The position numbers and the translations under genes were made by a program. From contig CAKUFD010000006.1 of the NCBI GenBank assembly GCA_934647195.1, positions 62,001-126,000 of the forward strand: a stretch of DNA of 64,000 bases. The letters are read 5' to 3'. Every line of letters begins with the position of its first letter. Within the stretch, counting starts at the first letter, position 1. Source of the stretch: an uncultured Collinsella sp. (lineage in GTDB: Bacteria; Actinomycetota; Coriobacteriia; Coriobacteriales; Coriobacteriaceae). This document shows, in pieces, positions 9,153 to 17,705 of this stretch. Under the pieces are notes generated by a model that had not been told where the DNA came from, did no database searches, and saw only the letters and a list, made by a program, of their open reading frames with translations.

Positions 9153-9760
9153 GGCTCCCGACAACAACCGAGGTGGGCAGGCGCCTGCCAAAAGAGGCCT
9201 TTTATCGCCATATGAGCGTCGATGCTGCTACTCGGTGCGATCTTACGGCAGGCGTAGCGGCAATTACCGTTGCGAATTCCATAAAACCAACGACGGCAAA
9301 TATCGCGGACGGCAAAACGGTACACGAGATCCTCGTATTAAAAATCGACCCTAAGGGCGAACGGGTTCCCGAGAGTGCCGTGCGCTTGGTGAGCGGGGCG
9401 ACGCCCAATAAGGCTGTGGTTGTCGATGGCAGGTCTGGCGTTGTCTCGATTTGTGAGAAGGGCCGCTTGCTGGAGACGCAGGATGTTGAGCATCTTGATT
9501 TGAATGGTTTCGATCTCGATACGGTATGGGATTCTATCCTTGCTCAGGTTGCACTAGGAGAATTTGATGGTCACAACGTCTGGGCGAGAATCGAGCGCCG
9601 TGAGACAATAAACGGGCTTCGCGCGGAGGTGGCTGCGCTTGATGCCAAAGCCCGTAGGGAACGCCAGATTGCTCGAAAAAACGAGTTATTTGCACTGATG
9701 AAAAAGAAGCAGGCCGAGCTTAGACGGCTTGAGGAGGAATGGCAGTCATGGATAAGATAA
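9146..9760 (+). CDS. DUF4391 family protein
   Basis: 204 residues from a GTG start that gives the expected family N-terminus MLGLPTTTEVGRRLPKEAFY; a longer upstream reading from 9122 extends into the helicase gene. The core (residues 20-150) is a mixed alpha/beta domain of unknown function. The last ~50 residues are a charged coiled coil (ALDAKARRERQIARKNELFA). From memory, DUF4391 genes travel with SNF2-like helicases and Type III methyltransferases, as here. Its stop lies 12 nt beyond the methyltransferase start, indicating translational coupling. A scaffold or nuclease-cofactor role is conjecture. Confidence 0.82.
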   Translation: MLGLPTTTEVGRRLPKEAFYRHMSVDAATRCDLTAGVAAITVANSIKPTTANIADGKTVHEILVLKIDPKGERVPESAVRLVSGATPNKAVVVDGRSGVVSICEKGRLLETQDVEHLDLNGFDLDTVWDSILAQVALGEFDGHNVWARIERRETINGLRAEVAALDAKARRERQIARKNELFALMKKKQAELRRLEEEWQSWIR

Positions 9761-11793
9761 GTCAGGAGACCCCCGATCTCACGCAAGAGAACATCGCCAA
9801 GATCGCCGCACTCTTCCCCGATGCGGTTACCGAGGCTATGGGCGCAGACGGCAACGTCACACTTGCCGTTGACTTTGACGCCCTTCGCGATGACCTCTCC
9901 GGCGAGGTGGTCGACGGCCCGCGTGAGCGCTACCAGTTCACCTGGCCCGGCAAGCGCGAGGCAAAGCTCGAGGCGCGTCGTCCCATCAAAAAGACTATGC
10001 GTCCCTGTCCCGAGAAGTCCAAGGGTTGGGATACGACGGAGAACCTCTACATCGAGGGAGACAACCTCGAGGCGCTCAAGATCATGCGCGAGACCTACGC
10101 TGGCAAAGTGAAGTTGATCTATATCGATCCGCCGTACAACACGGGTCACGACTTCGTCTATGACGATGACTTTTCCCAGACGCGTGCAGAATACGATGCT
10201 CAGAGCGGCGACTACAACGAGGAGGGTGGCCGCCTGGTAGCCAACCCCGAGTCCAATGGTCGCTTCCATTCCGACTGGTGCTCGATGATGTATCCGAGGT
10301 TGTTGTTGGCTAGGGATTTGCTGAGTGATGACGGTGCCATCTTCATTAGCATTGACGACAACGAGTCCATGAACCTCCGCGCCATCTGTGACGAGGTGTT
10401 TGGTGCGTCTTGCTTTGTTGGGGATGTAATCTGGCAGAAAACCTATTCACCTAGAAATGATTCGAAAGGAATCCCCACTGTAGCTGAGCATATCCTTGTT
10501 TATTGTAGGGTATCTGGCTGGATTCCGCAACGTTTGCCCAGAACAGAGGCTATGAACGCAAGTTATGGGTCGCCCGATGGCGACAGCTTGCTGTGGTCAT
10601 CGGGCGACCCGGCCGCAGCTGGAGGAGCCAGTCATCAAGGTATGGTGTACGGAATCCAACATCCCTTTACGGGACAGTTTTTTTACCCGCCAATGGGTTC
10701 CCATTGGCGGGTCGGACAACCCGGCCTATTAGACATTCTCTGCGAATGGGCCCCTTATGAACTTAGGGATTTGCATGATGAAGAAGAGCGTGCCAAAGTG
10801 TGCGGCATTTCTCCTAAGGAAGTGAGGGCTGGGGTCAAGGCAATCGTGCTGTCTGTTCCCGTTGAGGAAGCGGCGAAGATTGCTCGCAAACGTTACGAAG
10901 AGGGCTCATGGCCGCTTATGTACTTTACCGGGGGCGGCACCGGGGGAATGCGCCGAAAGCGCTACCTTGACGAGTCACAGGGTCGTGTCTGTGATAACCT
11001 CTGGCTCCATGAGGAGGTTGGCCACACCGATGAGGCCAAGAAAGGCCTTAAAAAGCTATTCGACGGTTCCGCGCCCTTCGACACCCCAAAGCCCGTTCGC
11101 CTGCTCGATCGCATCCTAACCATCGCCAGCGACAAGGACTCCATTGTCCTGGACTTCTTCTCTGGGTCTGCCACCACAGCAGAAGCCGCTATGCGCAAGA
11201 ATGCCGAGGACGGTGGCAATAGACACTTCGTTCTCGTTCAGTTGCCCGAAGAAACTTCTGGCGGTTGGGGCAACCTGTGCAACGTTGGAGAGGAACGCAT
11301 CCGTCGTGCCGGCGAGAAGATCAAGGCGGAGATTGCCAAGGACAACGAGCAGCTCGAGCTCGGCGCTGAGCCCAAGCCCGTGCCCGACATCGGCTTCCGC
11401 GTGTTGCGCGTAGATGACTCCTGCCTCAGGGATAAGTTCGCTTCGCCGGACCAGTACGACCAGGCTCAGCTTGACCTCTTTGCCGACAACGCCGCCGAAG
11501 GTGCTGCGCCGCTCGACCTACTCTTCCAGGTTCTGCCTGCCTTCCGCATCGAGTATTCTGCCAAGATCATCGAACGCGAACTCGGCGGCAGGACGTGCTT
11601 CGATGTCAACGATGGCCAGCTCATTGCCTGTTTCGATGAAGATGTCGATACCAAGGCATTGGAGGCTATCGCCAAAGAACGCCCCCTCTACGCTGTATTC
11701 CGCGACGCATGCTTCTCCAACGATGCCGCCGTGGCAAACCTTGAGGAACTATTCAAAACCTTTAGCCCTGACACCATCCGCAAGGTGATCTAA
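9748..11793 (+). CDS. mod: Type III restriction-modification DNA methyltransferase (Mod)
   Basis: 681-residue DNA adenine/cytosine-N4 methyltransferase, beta class by motif order: the catalytic DPPYNTG (about residues 127-133) precedes the AdoMet-binding FSGSATT (about 471). The region between them, including a Gly/Pro/Trp-rich stretch around residues 260-340, is the likely target-recognition domain. In Type III systems Mod defines the recognition site and can work alone. I prefer ATG 9748 (GAGGAGG 10 nt away) over ATG 9739, which touches the ribosome site. The operon ends in a terminator right after the gene, and the partner Res gene lies 2.6 kb further on, beyond an inverted cassette. No simple-sequence tract for phase variation is visible. 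Confidence 0.92.
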   Translation: MDKISQETPDLTQENIAKIAALFPDAVTEAMGADGNVTLAVDFDALRDDLSGEVVDGPRERYQFTWPGKREAKLEARRPIKKTMRPCPEKSKGWDTTENLYIEGDNLEALKIMRETYAGKVKLIYIDPPYNTGHDFVYDDDFSQTRAEYDAQSGDYNEEGGRLVANPESNGRFHSDWCSMMYPRLLLARDLLSDDGAIFISIDDNESMNLRAICDEVFGASCFVGDVIWQKTYSPRNDSKGIPTVAEHILVYCRVSGWIPQRLPRTEAMNASYGSPDGDSLLWSSGDPAAAGGASHQGMVYGIQHPFTGQFFYPPMGSHWRVGQPGLLDILCEWAPYELRDLHDEEERAKVCGISPKEVRAGVKAIVLSVPVEEAAKIARKRYEEGSWPLMYFTGGGTGGMRRKRYLDESQGRVCDNLWLHEEVGHTDEAKKGLKKLFDGSAPFDTPKPVRLLDRILTIASDKDSIVLDFFSGSATTAEAAMRKNAEDGGNRHFVLVQLPEETSGGWGNLCNVGEERIRRAGEKIKAEIAKDNEQLELGAEPKPVPDIGFRVLRVDDSCLRDKFASPDQYDQAQLDLFADNAAEGAAPLDLLFQVLPAFRIEYSAKIIERELGGRTCFDVNDGQLIACFDEDVDTKALEAIAKERPLYAVFRDACFSNDAAVANLEELFKTFSPDTIRKVI

Positions 11794-11798
11794 GGCGC

Positions 11799-11836
11799 AT
11801 CGGGCCGCCACTGGTTGAGTGGCCGCCCGATTTATT
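11799..11836 (+). terminator. Terminator of the helicase-DUF4391-mod operon
   Basis: A 14-bp stem with one central mismatch (11799-11812 with 11818-11831), loop GGTTG, then TTATT. It sits 5 nt after the mod stop, so res must be transcribed from its own promoter. Confidence 0.75.
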
Positions 11837-11890
11837 GACAGGCGCTAACTCGTTGAATGCAGCTTCGAGCTAAGGCAGCTCGAACTAGAC

Positions 11891-12067
11891 CTAGTCACTC
11901 GTTTCGTTTGTGGGGTCCACGACTTCGAAATCCTCTGGCGGATACAGATAGTCCTCTCCGCTGTCGTCGACAATGCGGTACCAGTCCTTCTCTACGGATA
12001 GGACCGTGTAGACCTTGCCGTTAGTTAGCTCGAGGAATGAAGTTTCGCCCAGGTATTTTACTTTCAC
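11891..12067 (-). CDS. Small acidic hypothetical protein, SH3-like strand pattern
   Basis: 58 residues from a GTG start at 12067 that overlaps the preceding stop as GTGA, with AGAGGTGG upstream. The sequence VKYLGETSFLELTNGKVYTV followed by LSVEKDWYRIVDDSGEDYLY alternates short strands and turns, as in small SH3-like beta barrels found in phage and mobile-element operons. It ends with an acidic tail. It is the last gene of the five-gene minus-strand cassette. Function unknown. Confidence 0.6.
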   Translation of the reverse strand: MKVKYLGETSFLELTNGKVYTVLSVEKDWYRIVDDSGEDYLYPPEDFEVVDPTNETSD

Positions 12068-12489
12068 GACAACCACCTCTTAATCTTGAATTTGACTTTC
12101 GGTTGGCCGGAGGCTTCGAACCAATGGACTTCGGCTTCTCTGCTCTGCCCGTTGTAGTCAATGACGCCGATTCCCTTGACGTGTTTCCAATCGCGAGGGC
12201 GTCCTCCAATTTGTTGACTTAGGCCTAAAGCGACTTTCGGGTTGAGTTTGTTTCTTACGCCCTTGCCGGCAAACACTTCGACATTGCGTATGGTTGTGCC
12301 CTCTAGAAATCTAAAGATCCGACCACTATCGGGATCTTTAATGTCATAGTTTAAGGCTTTGGCGCTCAGGCTGCGACCGATTTGAATGTTGGCCATGGGA
12401 AGCGTTTCGGGTTCAAATCCAGTCAACGGCAATTTGCCTGATCCCCAGGTCGCGCCAAAGTCTAGGCCGCGTCCAAATCCCCCGCCCAT
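12064..12489 (-). CDS. Unrecognised 141-residue cassette protein
   Basis: I do not recognise a named family with confidence. The N-terminus is glycine-rich (MGGGFGRGLDFGATWGSG). The C-terminal ~100 residues form a compact-looking domain ending AEVHWFEASGQPKVKFKIKR, with conserved-looking His, Trp, Lys and Arg residues. The pattern recalls small RNase-type domains at the C-termini of phage-head or polymorphic-toxin proteins, but that is only a resemblance. Its ATG overlaps the stop of the DUF4417 gene (TAATG) and its stop overlaps the next start (GTGA), so all three are tightly coupled. Confidence 0.6.
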   Translation of the reverse strand: MGGGFGRGLDFGATWGSGKLPLTGFEPETLPMANIQIGRSLSAKALNYDIKDPDSGRIFRFLEGTTIRNVEVFAGKGVRNKLNPKVALGLSQQIGGRPRDWKHVKGIGVIDYNGQSREAEVHWFEASGQPKVKFKIKRWLS

Positions 12490-13145
12490 TATGCCGCCTC
12501 TGTCTGATGCGCTAGCGCAGTTTGCGTTGGATAGCTTTTAACGTTGACCCCTGCGCCCAATGCGGAATCAAAGATGTCGGCTGGCGCTATTCCATAGACG
12601 ATGATGTTTTTAGGACGGAGGCGAGAGACGGACTCGTCGACATATGCTTTGAAGATTGCCCTATCGTCTGCGGTGTTTAATGCGCCGGCAGTGCCCATGG
12701 CTATAGTTGCTTCAGTTGGAATGCCGTCAAAGGCGTATATATAGCTTCGCCTGTCGGTTGGCCTTATGTTCGGTATGCATACTCCGCCACAACGCTCATA
12801 GAGGCTTCCGAGCAGCCTTCCCCTAAAGCAATTCCAATATTGCAGGGCAAACGGCATGTTTCTGTACATGCTGAAGTCCCAAGAAACGATTCCCGGATGT
12901 TCGAGAAGGCGATCCATGTATTTAAAGGGGTTGTTCCAGAAAGGGCGGAGCTTGACGTCGTACTCGTATGGAACCACCCAGGCGGAGGGGTCGTTGCGTT
13001 TACGAGATTTTGAATCAGAAAAGCGAACGATTCGTTCGGGTATTTGATCGGTCCCATTAATTACGGGCATTTCGAAATCTCCGGCGTATGTTACGCCAGA
13101 ATAGTATCTGGTATGAAAAATGTCATAATTACTTAAGCTGCCCAT
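12489..13145 (-). CDS. DUF4417 domain protein
   Basis: 218 residues from ATG 13145, which has CGGAGG 5 nt upstream. A longer reading from ATG 13346 (285 residues, overlapping the protease gene) is possible but its added N-terminus shows no family features. The DUF4417 signature is clear: a fixed position for an aromatic-rich PGIVSWDFSMYRNMPFALQY, then FRGRLLGSLYERCGGVCIPN and a YAFDGIP...AMGTAG segment. DUF4417 proteins occur mainly on phages, plasmids and integrative elements; their biochemical role is unknown. Presence here supports a mobile-element origin of the cassette. Confidence 0.8.
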   Translation of the reverse strand: MGSLSNYDIFHTRYYSGVTYAGDFEMPVINGTDQIPERIVRFSDSKSRKRNDPSAWVVPYEYDVKLRPFWNNPFKYMDRLLEHPGIVSWDFSMYRNMPFALQYWNCFRGRLLGSLYERCGGVCIPNIRPTDRRSYIYAFDGIPTEATIAMGTAGALNTADDRAIFKAYVDESVSRLRPKNIIVYGIAPADIFDSALGAGVNVKSYPTQTALAHQTEAA

Positions 13146-13312
13146 GGCAACCTCCGTTTCTGTCGAAATCTGACTGTTATCTAGGCTTGTGCAGAATTCG
13201 ACAGGAATATAGGCGTCAACAGACATAAATGCGCCTATACTAGAAATTGCATCGTGAGTCCTTGTCGACTCCAGCGCGGCTGTTTCTGCGCCAACAGAAG
13301 CAGCCGTTTTAT

Positions 13313-13876
13313 TTAAGCGCGTCCAATTAGACCACCCCCTCTCCATACGGCGTTGTTAACAAGCCATTGCTCATGGGGCTCCCAGAATGAACTTTCCTTG
13401 CAACGGCGATTTGCTTGGTCTATGGCAAAACTGGCGCATTGGCCACTGATGCCAAAACGTTCTGCAACGGCTGCATCTTTTGGCAACGTTAGAATTAATG
13501 GATGCGGGGCAAGTAGGTATCCAGCAAAATAGTCTGCCTCTTCTTCCCTGCAAGGGCTCTTTTCATTGTGTCCCAAAAAGATATGGGCCAGTTCGTGTGC
13601 GCCGGAAAAACGCGTCCTGTTGTAGTTTGAGCCACTAACGTCGTTAACGGCGAGTGTGGTCAAACTATATTCGGCATCGGCAATGGTGAAGGCATCGTTC
13701 GATACGGAAAACGCCATATTTTGCGTGTGAGAGTCGAGGGTAGAGTAGGGAACGACCCTTACTTTCAGTGCCTCCGCAACCGCTCCTACGCTTATTGGGT
13801 ACTTCGCAAGATCGTAGTCTTCGAGCATCTCGATAACGGCTCGTTCGATTTCTTTTTGGCGTTGTCGTTCGAGCAA
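13313..13876 (-). CDS. ImmA/IrrE-family metallopeptidase
   Basis: 187 residues with the zinc protease motif HELAH at residues 94-98 and a downstream EEEADYFAGYLLAP helix supplying the third ligand, diagnostic of the ImmA/IrrE family. Such proteases cleave or inactivate a cognate XRE repressor, relieving repression on DNA damage or other signals. The XRE gene is immediately upstream (14 nt apart), the classic pair. The start is a TTG at 13876 with a perfect AGGAGG 7 nt upstream. Expected substrate: the adjacent repressor. Confidence 0.9.
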   Translation of the reverse strand: MLERQRQKEIERAVIEMLEDYDLAKYPISVGAVAEALKVRVVPYSTLDSHTQNMAFSVSNDAFTIADAEYSLTTLAVNDVSGSNYNRTRFSGAHELAHIFLGHNEKSPCREEEADYFAGYLLAPHPLILTLPKDAAVAERFGISGQCASFAIDQANRRCKESSFWEPHEQWLVNNAVWRGGGLIGRA

Positions 13877-13889
13877 TGAAATCCTCCTA

Positions 13890-14195
13890 TTAACGCTTGG
13901 CTAAAGCGGCAATTAGTTCTGCCCTTTGTTCCTCGGTGAGGCTGTGAGCATTACGCGCTATCAGGCGAATTGCGTCATCGGTTTCTTTTTGATTGCTGTT
14001 CCCCGTGATTGCTTCGGGCAGCACACCGAGTGCTTTTGCGATGGCGGCAATCGTAATGGGTCTTGGCTCGCGTGCCCCGCTGACGTATCTGCTAATAGCT
14101 GCTGGGGTAAGTCCAGTCTTTGCGGCAAGCTCCTTCTGGCTCATTTCCTTTTCTGCCAAAAGTGTGCTTAGCCTCCTTCCAACCAAAGATGTCAT
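13890..14195 (-). CDS. XRE-family HTH repressor
   Basis: 101 residues. The N-terminal Cro/C1-type HTH spans about residues 5-60 (LLAEKEMSQKELAAKTGLTP, then AAISRYVSGAREP). The C-terminal ~35 residues are helical and may dimerise or be the protease target. ATG 14195 has GAGGAG 8 nt upstream; a longer frame starting at 14234 runs into the operator and is rejected. It heads the ImmA-DUF4417 cassette and probably represses its own promoter, which carries a perfect inverted repeat. Confidence 0.88.
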   Translation of the reverse strand: MTSLVGRRLSTLLAEKEMSQKELAAKTGLTPAAISRYVSGAREPRPITIAAIAKALGVLPEAITGNSNQKETDDAIRLIARNAHSLTEEQRAELIAALAKR

Positions 14196-14225
14196 GTGCG
14201 CTCCTCTCGTATCGTTGATGGTAAT

Positions 14226-14273
14226 AGTTACCATTCATCGGTAACTATAACTATATACAAATCGGCCTGTCAA
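14226..14273 (-). promoter_or_regulatory. Promoter and operator of the XRE-ImmA cassette
   Basis: On the minus strand TTGACA (14268-14273) and TATAGT (14244-14249) are 18 nt apart, a near-consensus housekeeping promoter. A perfect inverted repeat AGTTACC-N7-GGTAACT (14226-14232 and 14240-14246) overlaps the -10, and a further related half-site GGTAAT lies just downstream of it. This geometry suits autorepression by the XRE protein. Confidence 0.75.
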
Positions 14274-14331
14274 GTCACTTTTTGTTATGCAACCTACTTT
14301 GGACGTCTATAAATGTCAGATGATAGGAATT

Positions 14332-14359
14332 TTGACGCTGAGACTATTCGAGCGATAAT
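14332..14359 (+). promoter_or_regulatory. Promoter of the res gene
   Basis: TTGACG (14332-14337) and GATAAT (14354-14359) are separated by 16 nt, 38 nt before the res start. It lies about 60 nt from the divergent cassette promoter, so res expression could be influenced by events at the XRE operator, although the two elements do not overlap. Confidence 0.6.
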
Positions 14360-14397
14360 AGTGGTCACTTTGGTGAAAATAGCAACGGAGTGCTCAG

Positions 14398-17300
14398 ATG
14401 CAGTTCAAGTTTAAAATCCAGCCTTATCAGACCGAGGCTGCGCGCGCGGTCACCGATGTCTTTGCGGGCCAGCCTAACATCGGCGCATCTCTCTATCTCC
14501 GCGATTTGGGCCGTACGGTGGGCAGTGACGGCACCGAGGCTCTGCCTGGCTTTGAGACGCAAGTTCAAGCTTCTGAGGGCTATGCCAATACTCCCATTGC
14601 CCTGGGCTCTGCAACGCTTCTCTCCAACATTAATAAGGTTCAACGCCGTAATCGCGTTATGGAGTCTACGGGTTTGGCAACGGGCCCTGCTCCTGTGAAC
14701 CTTGATATAGAAATGGAAACGGGCACCGGTAAGACCTACGTCTATACCAAGACGATGCTTGAGCTCAATCGTCTTTACGGATGGACCAAATTCATCGTTG
14801 TGGTGCCGTCCATCGCTATTCGCGAGGGCGTCTATAAGTCGCTCAAGAATACCGAACAGCATTTCTTTGAGCAGTATGGCAAGGCCATTCGCTATTTTAT
14901 TTACAACAGCGCGCGTCTTGGAGATATTGATCGCTTCTCTGCAAGTTCTGACATCAATGTCATGGTCATCAACATGCAGGCGTTCAATACATCCATGAAG
15001 GAGGGAGGACGCTCAAAGGAGGCTCGAATCATGTATTCCGAGCGCGATGAGTTCGCGAGCCGCCGTCCCATCGATGTGATCGCGGCAAATAATCCCATTG
15101 TCATTTTGGATGAGCCGCAAAAGATGGGCGGTGCCGCTACTCAAGCGGGTATTAAGCGTTTCCACCCCCTTGCTTGTCTTAACTATTCGGCCACGCATCG
15201 CGTTCATCATGATGCCGTTTACGTTTTGGATGCCCTTGATGCTTTTAACCAGCGTTTGGTCAAGCGTATCGAGGTTAAGGGCTTTGAGCTCAAAAACATG
15301 CGCGGTACCGATGGCTACCTTTACCTGCAAGACATTAAGGTTTCCAAGAATAAGCCGCCTCGCGCGCTTATTGAGTTCAAGAAGCTCGGCGCTTCCGGTT
15401 CGGTTTCCAAGCGCGTGCAGGGCTTTTTTGAACACGATGACGTCTACGCTGCCTCGAGGGAGCTTGAGGCTTATCGCGACGGCTTTACCGTCTCGGAGAT
15501 TGTGCCCGATACCGATACCAGCCTTGGCTACGTTAAGTTTCTCAACGGGATTGAGCTTACTCGCGGTGATATTTACGGCGATTCTTCCGCTCGCGATATG
15601 CGTAGGGTCCAGATTCGCGAAACCATCAAGAGCCATCTGGAAAAGGAAGAAGCGTTGTTTGCGCGTGGCGTCAAATGCCTGTCCCTCTTCTTTATCGACG
15701 AGGTTGCCAAATACCGCGTCTATGATGACGATGGGGAAGAGGGCCTTGGCGAGTACGGTCAAATCTTCGAGGAAGAATACGCCCGCGCGGTCGAGGATTA
15801 CGGTAAAGGGCAGCAGAGCCTCGATGCCTCGCTCGATGCGGGCCTCGGCGAAGCCCGTCGTCGCTATATCTCTTGGCTGCGCGGTATAGATGCGCACGAG
15901 ACGCATAAGGGTTATTTCTCAATTGATAAGAAGGGCCGCTCGATTGACTCTAAGCTCAAGCGTGGAAGCGACGAGTCTGATGATGAGAGTGCGTACGATC
16001 TGATTCTCAAGGACAAGGAGCGCCTGCTCTCCTTTGAAGAGCCGACTCGTTTTATCTTTAGCCACTCCGCTCTGCGCGAGGGCTGGGACAACCCTAATGT
16101 TTTCCAGATCTGCACTCTTAAGCATTCAGATTCCGAAACTGGCAAGCGCCAAGAAGTCGGCCGTGGTCTGCGACTTTGCGTGAACAGCGACGGCGAGCGC
16201 CAAGACCTGGAGGCTTTGGGCGAACAGGACGTCCAGCGCGTCAATACGCTTACGGTTATTGCGAGCGAAAGCTATGCAGATTTCACCAAGGCGCTGCAGG
16301 CCGATACAAAAGAGTCTCTTCGCGAGCGGCCCAAGGCTGTTACCGAAGACTTTATCAAGGGCTTTGTCGTTCAGGCTGGCGAGGAAAACCCCTATACGAT
16401 TACCGAAGACGACGCCCATGAGGTGTACTTTGCCTTGGTGAGTCATGGCCTTATCGATCGTAAGGGTGCGCCCACGCAGGCTTTCAAAGAAACGGGCATG
16501 ACGTCTGTAACCGACGACGATTTGTCTGAGCATCTTTATGCGTATCGTAAGGATATCGAGGCGCTTGTTCGAAGTGTCTATGACGCGCATGCTTTGGATA
16601 ATTACCTCGAAAATGGCCTTAAGTCCAAGGTGCGCCGCAACCCGCTCAATGATAATTTCAAGCGCAGCGAGTTCCAAGAGCTATGGAGCAAGATCAATTC
16701 CAAGCACTCTTATACCGTCGATTTTGATGATGAGGAGTTGCGTGCCAAGGCAATCGACCGCATCAATCAAGAGCTCTTTGTGGCAAAAGCAAGTTATGTC
16801 ATGACTTCTGCCTCCCAGCGTTCGACTCAGACAAGGGAAAACCTCGAACGCGGTGAATCGTTTGGCACGGCTACGCGCCGCGACTACGAGGTGGGTGAAG
16901 GCGCCATAGGCGTTACGTATGACTTACTGGGCGAAATAGCTTCTGGTGCTCGTATCACGCGCAAAAGTGCCGCGGCGATCCTTAAAGGCATCGCTCCGGT
17001 GAAGTTCCGCATGTTTCATGAAAATCCCGAAGAATTTATCGCTAAGGTTTCTCGTTGCATTCTTGCCGAAAAGGCGACAATGGTGGTCGATCACATTACC
17101 TACCACAAGCTTGATGCTTGCTACGACTCGGAGATCTTTACCGAGCAAATGCCCGAAAACATGACGCGGGCGTTTGAAGCAAGGCGATGTATTCAGGATT
17201 ACGTATTCTGGGATTCTGAGGGCGAGCGCGATTTTGCTCACGATTTGGATTCCGCAGAGGGCAAGGTTGCCGTTTATGCCAAGCTGCCGCGATCCTTCCA

Positions 17301-17547
17301 GATCCCTACGCCCGTGGGCAACTATGCGCCCGACTGGGCAATTGCGTTTGAAAAGGGGAGTGTGCGCCACGTTTTCTTTGTTGCAGAGACTAAGGGCAGC
17401 ATGGATAGCCTTACGCTTCGCGATATCGAGCGTGGCAAGATTGCTTGTGCACGCAAGCTCTTCAACGTGTTTTCTGGCGAGGACGTGCGCTATGACGTTG
17501 TCCATAGCTACCAAGACTTGCTTAACGTGATTCAGGGGACTGAGTAG
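14398..17547 (+). CDS. res: Type III restriction enzyme helicase-nuclease subunit (Res)
   Basis: 1,049-residue restriction subunit. Walker A ETGTGKT lies at residues 107-113 and the DExx-box variant DEPQ at 238-241, both characteristic of Type III Res proteins. A C-terminal PD-(D/E)xK nuclease is visible: PDWAIAFEKG (Asp979) followed by VAETKG (Glu997, Lys999). Res works only in complex with Mod, translocating or sliding after recognition and cutting DNA at a distance. No frameshift or missing motif is seen, so the enzyme looks functional. The unusual feature is location: a 2.4-kb minus-strand cassette separates it from mod, and it has its own promoter and terminator. Confidence 0.92.
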   Translation: MQFKFKIQPYQTEAARAVTDVFAGQPNIGASLYLRDLGRTVGSDGTEALPGFETQVQASEGYANTPIALGSATLLSNINKVQRRNRVMESTGLATGPAPVNLDIEMETGTGKTYVYTKTMLELNRLYGWTKFIVVVPSIAIREGVYKSLKNTEQHFFEQYGKAIRYFIYNSARLGDIDRFSASSDINVMVINMQAFNTSMKEGGRSKEARIMYSERDEFASRRPIDVIAANNPIVILDEPQKMGGAATQAGIKRFHPLACLNYSATHRVHHDAVYVLDALDAFNQRLVKRIEVKGFELKNMRGTDGYLYLQDIKVSKNKPPRALIEFKKLGASGSVSKRVQGFFEHDDVYAASRELEAYRDGFTVSEIVPDTDTSLGYVKFLNGIELTRGDIYGDSSARDMRRVQIRETIKSHLEKEEALFARGVKCLSLFFIDEVAKYRVYDDDGEEGLGEYGQIFEEEYARAVEDYGKGQQSLDASLDAGLGEARRRYISWLRGIDAHETHKGYFSIDKKGRSIDSKLKRGSDESDDESAYDLILKDKERLLSFEEPTRFIFSHSALREGWDNPNVFQICTLKHSDSETGKRQEVGRGLRLCVNSDGERQDLEALGEQDVQRVNTLTVIASESYADFTKALQADTKESLRERPKAVTEDFIKGFVVQAGEENPYTITEDDAHEVYFALVSHGLIDRKGAPTQAFKETGMTSVTDDDLSEHLYAYRKDIEALVRSVYDAHALDNYLENGLKSKVRRNPLNDNFKRSEFQELWSKINSKHSYTVDFDDEELRAKAIDRINQELFVAKASYVMTSASQRSTQTRENLERGESFGTATRRDYEVGEGAIGVTYDLLGEIASGARITRKSAAAILKGIAPVKFRMFHENPEEFIAKVSRCILAEKATMVVDHITYHKLDACYDSEIFTEQMPENMTRAFEARRCIQDYVFWDSEGERDFAHDLDSAEGKVAVYAKLPRSFQIPTPVGNYAPDWAIAFEKGSVRHVFFVAETKGSMDSLTLRDIERGKIACARKLFNVFSGEDVRYDVVHSYQDLLNVIQGTE

Positions 17548-17565
17548 CTGGCTGCGTGTTTGAGG

Positions 17566-17603
17566 CGGGTGCGGGTGCCATGGGGCATTCGCATCCGTTT
17601 TTT
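17566..17603 (+). terminator. Terminator of res
   Basis: A 14-bp stem including three G-U pairs (17566-17579 with 17584-17597), loop ATGG, then six T residues. It marks the right end of the restriction island. Confidence 0.88.
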
Positions 17604-17705
17604 CTTGCGCGGGGTTCTGCTCTTAACCCATGTCCACACGATCGCGTACACTCAAAACAACGCAGCCGGCATCGGCCGGGCGCTGTTTGAGAAAGAGGGT
17701 CCACC

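Noticed and set aside
12489..13346. Longer start (ATG 13346) for the DUF4417 protein
   Set aside because: It overlaps the protease gene and adds 67 residues without family features, while ATG 13145 has CGGAGG at ideal spacing. The longer form cannot be fully excluded.
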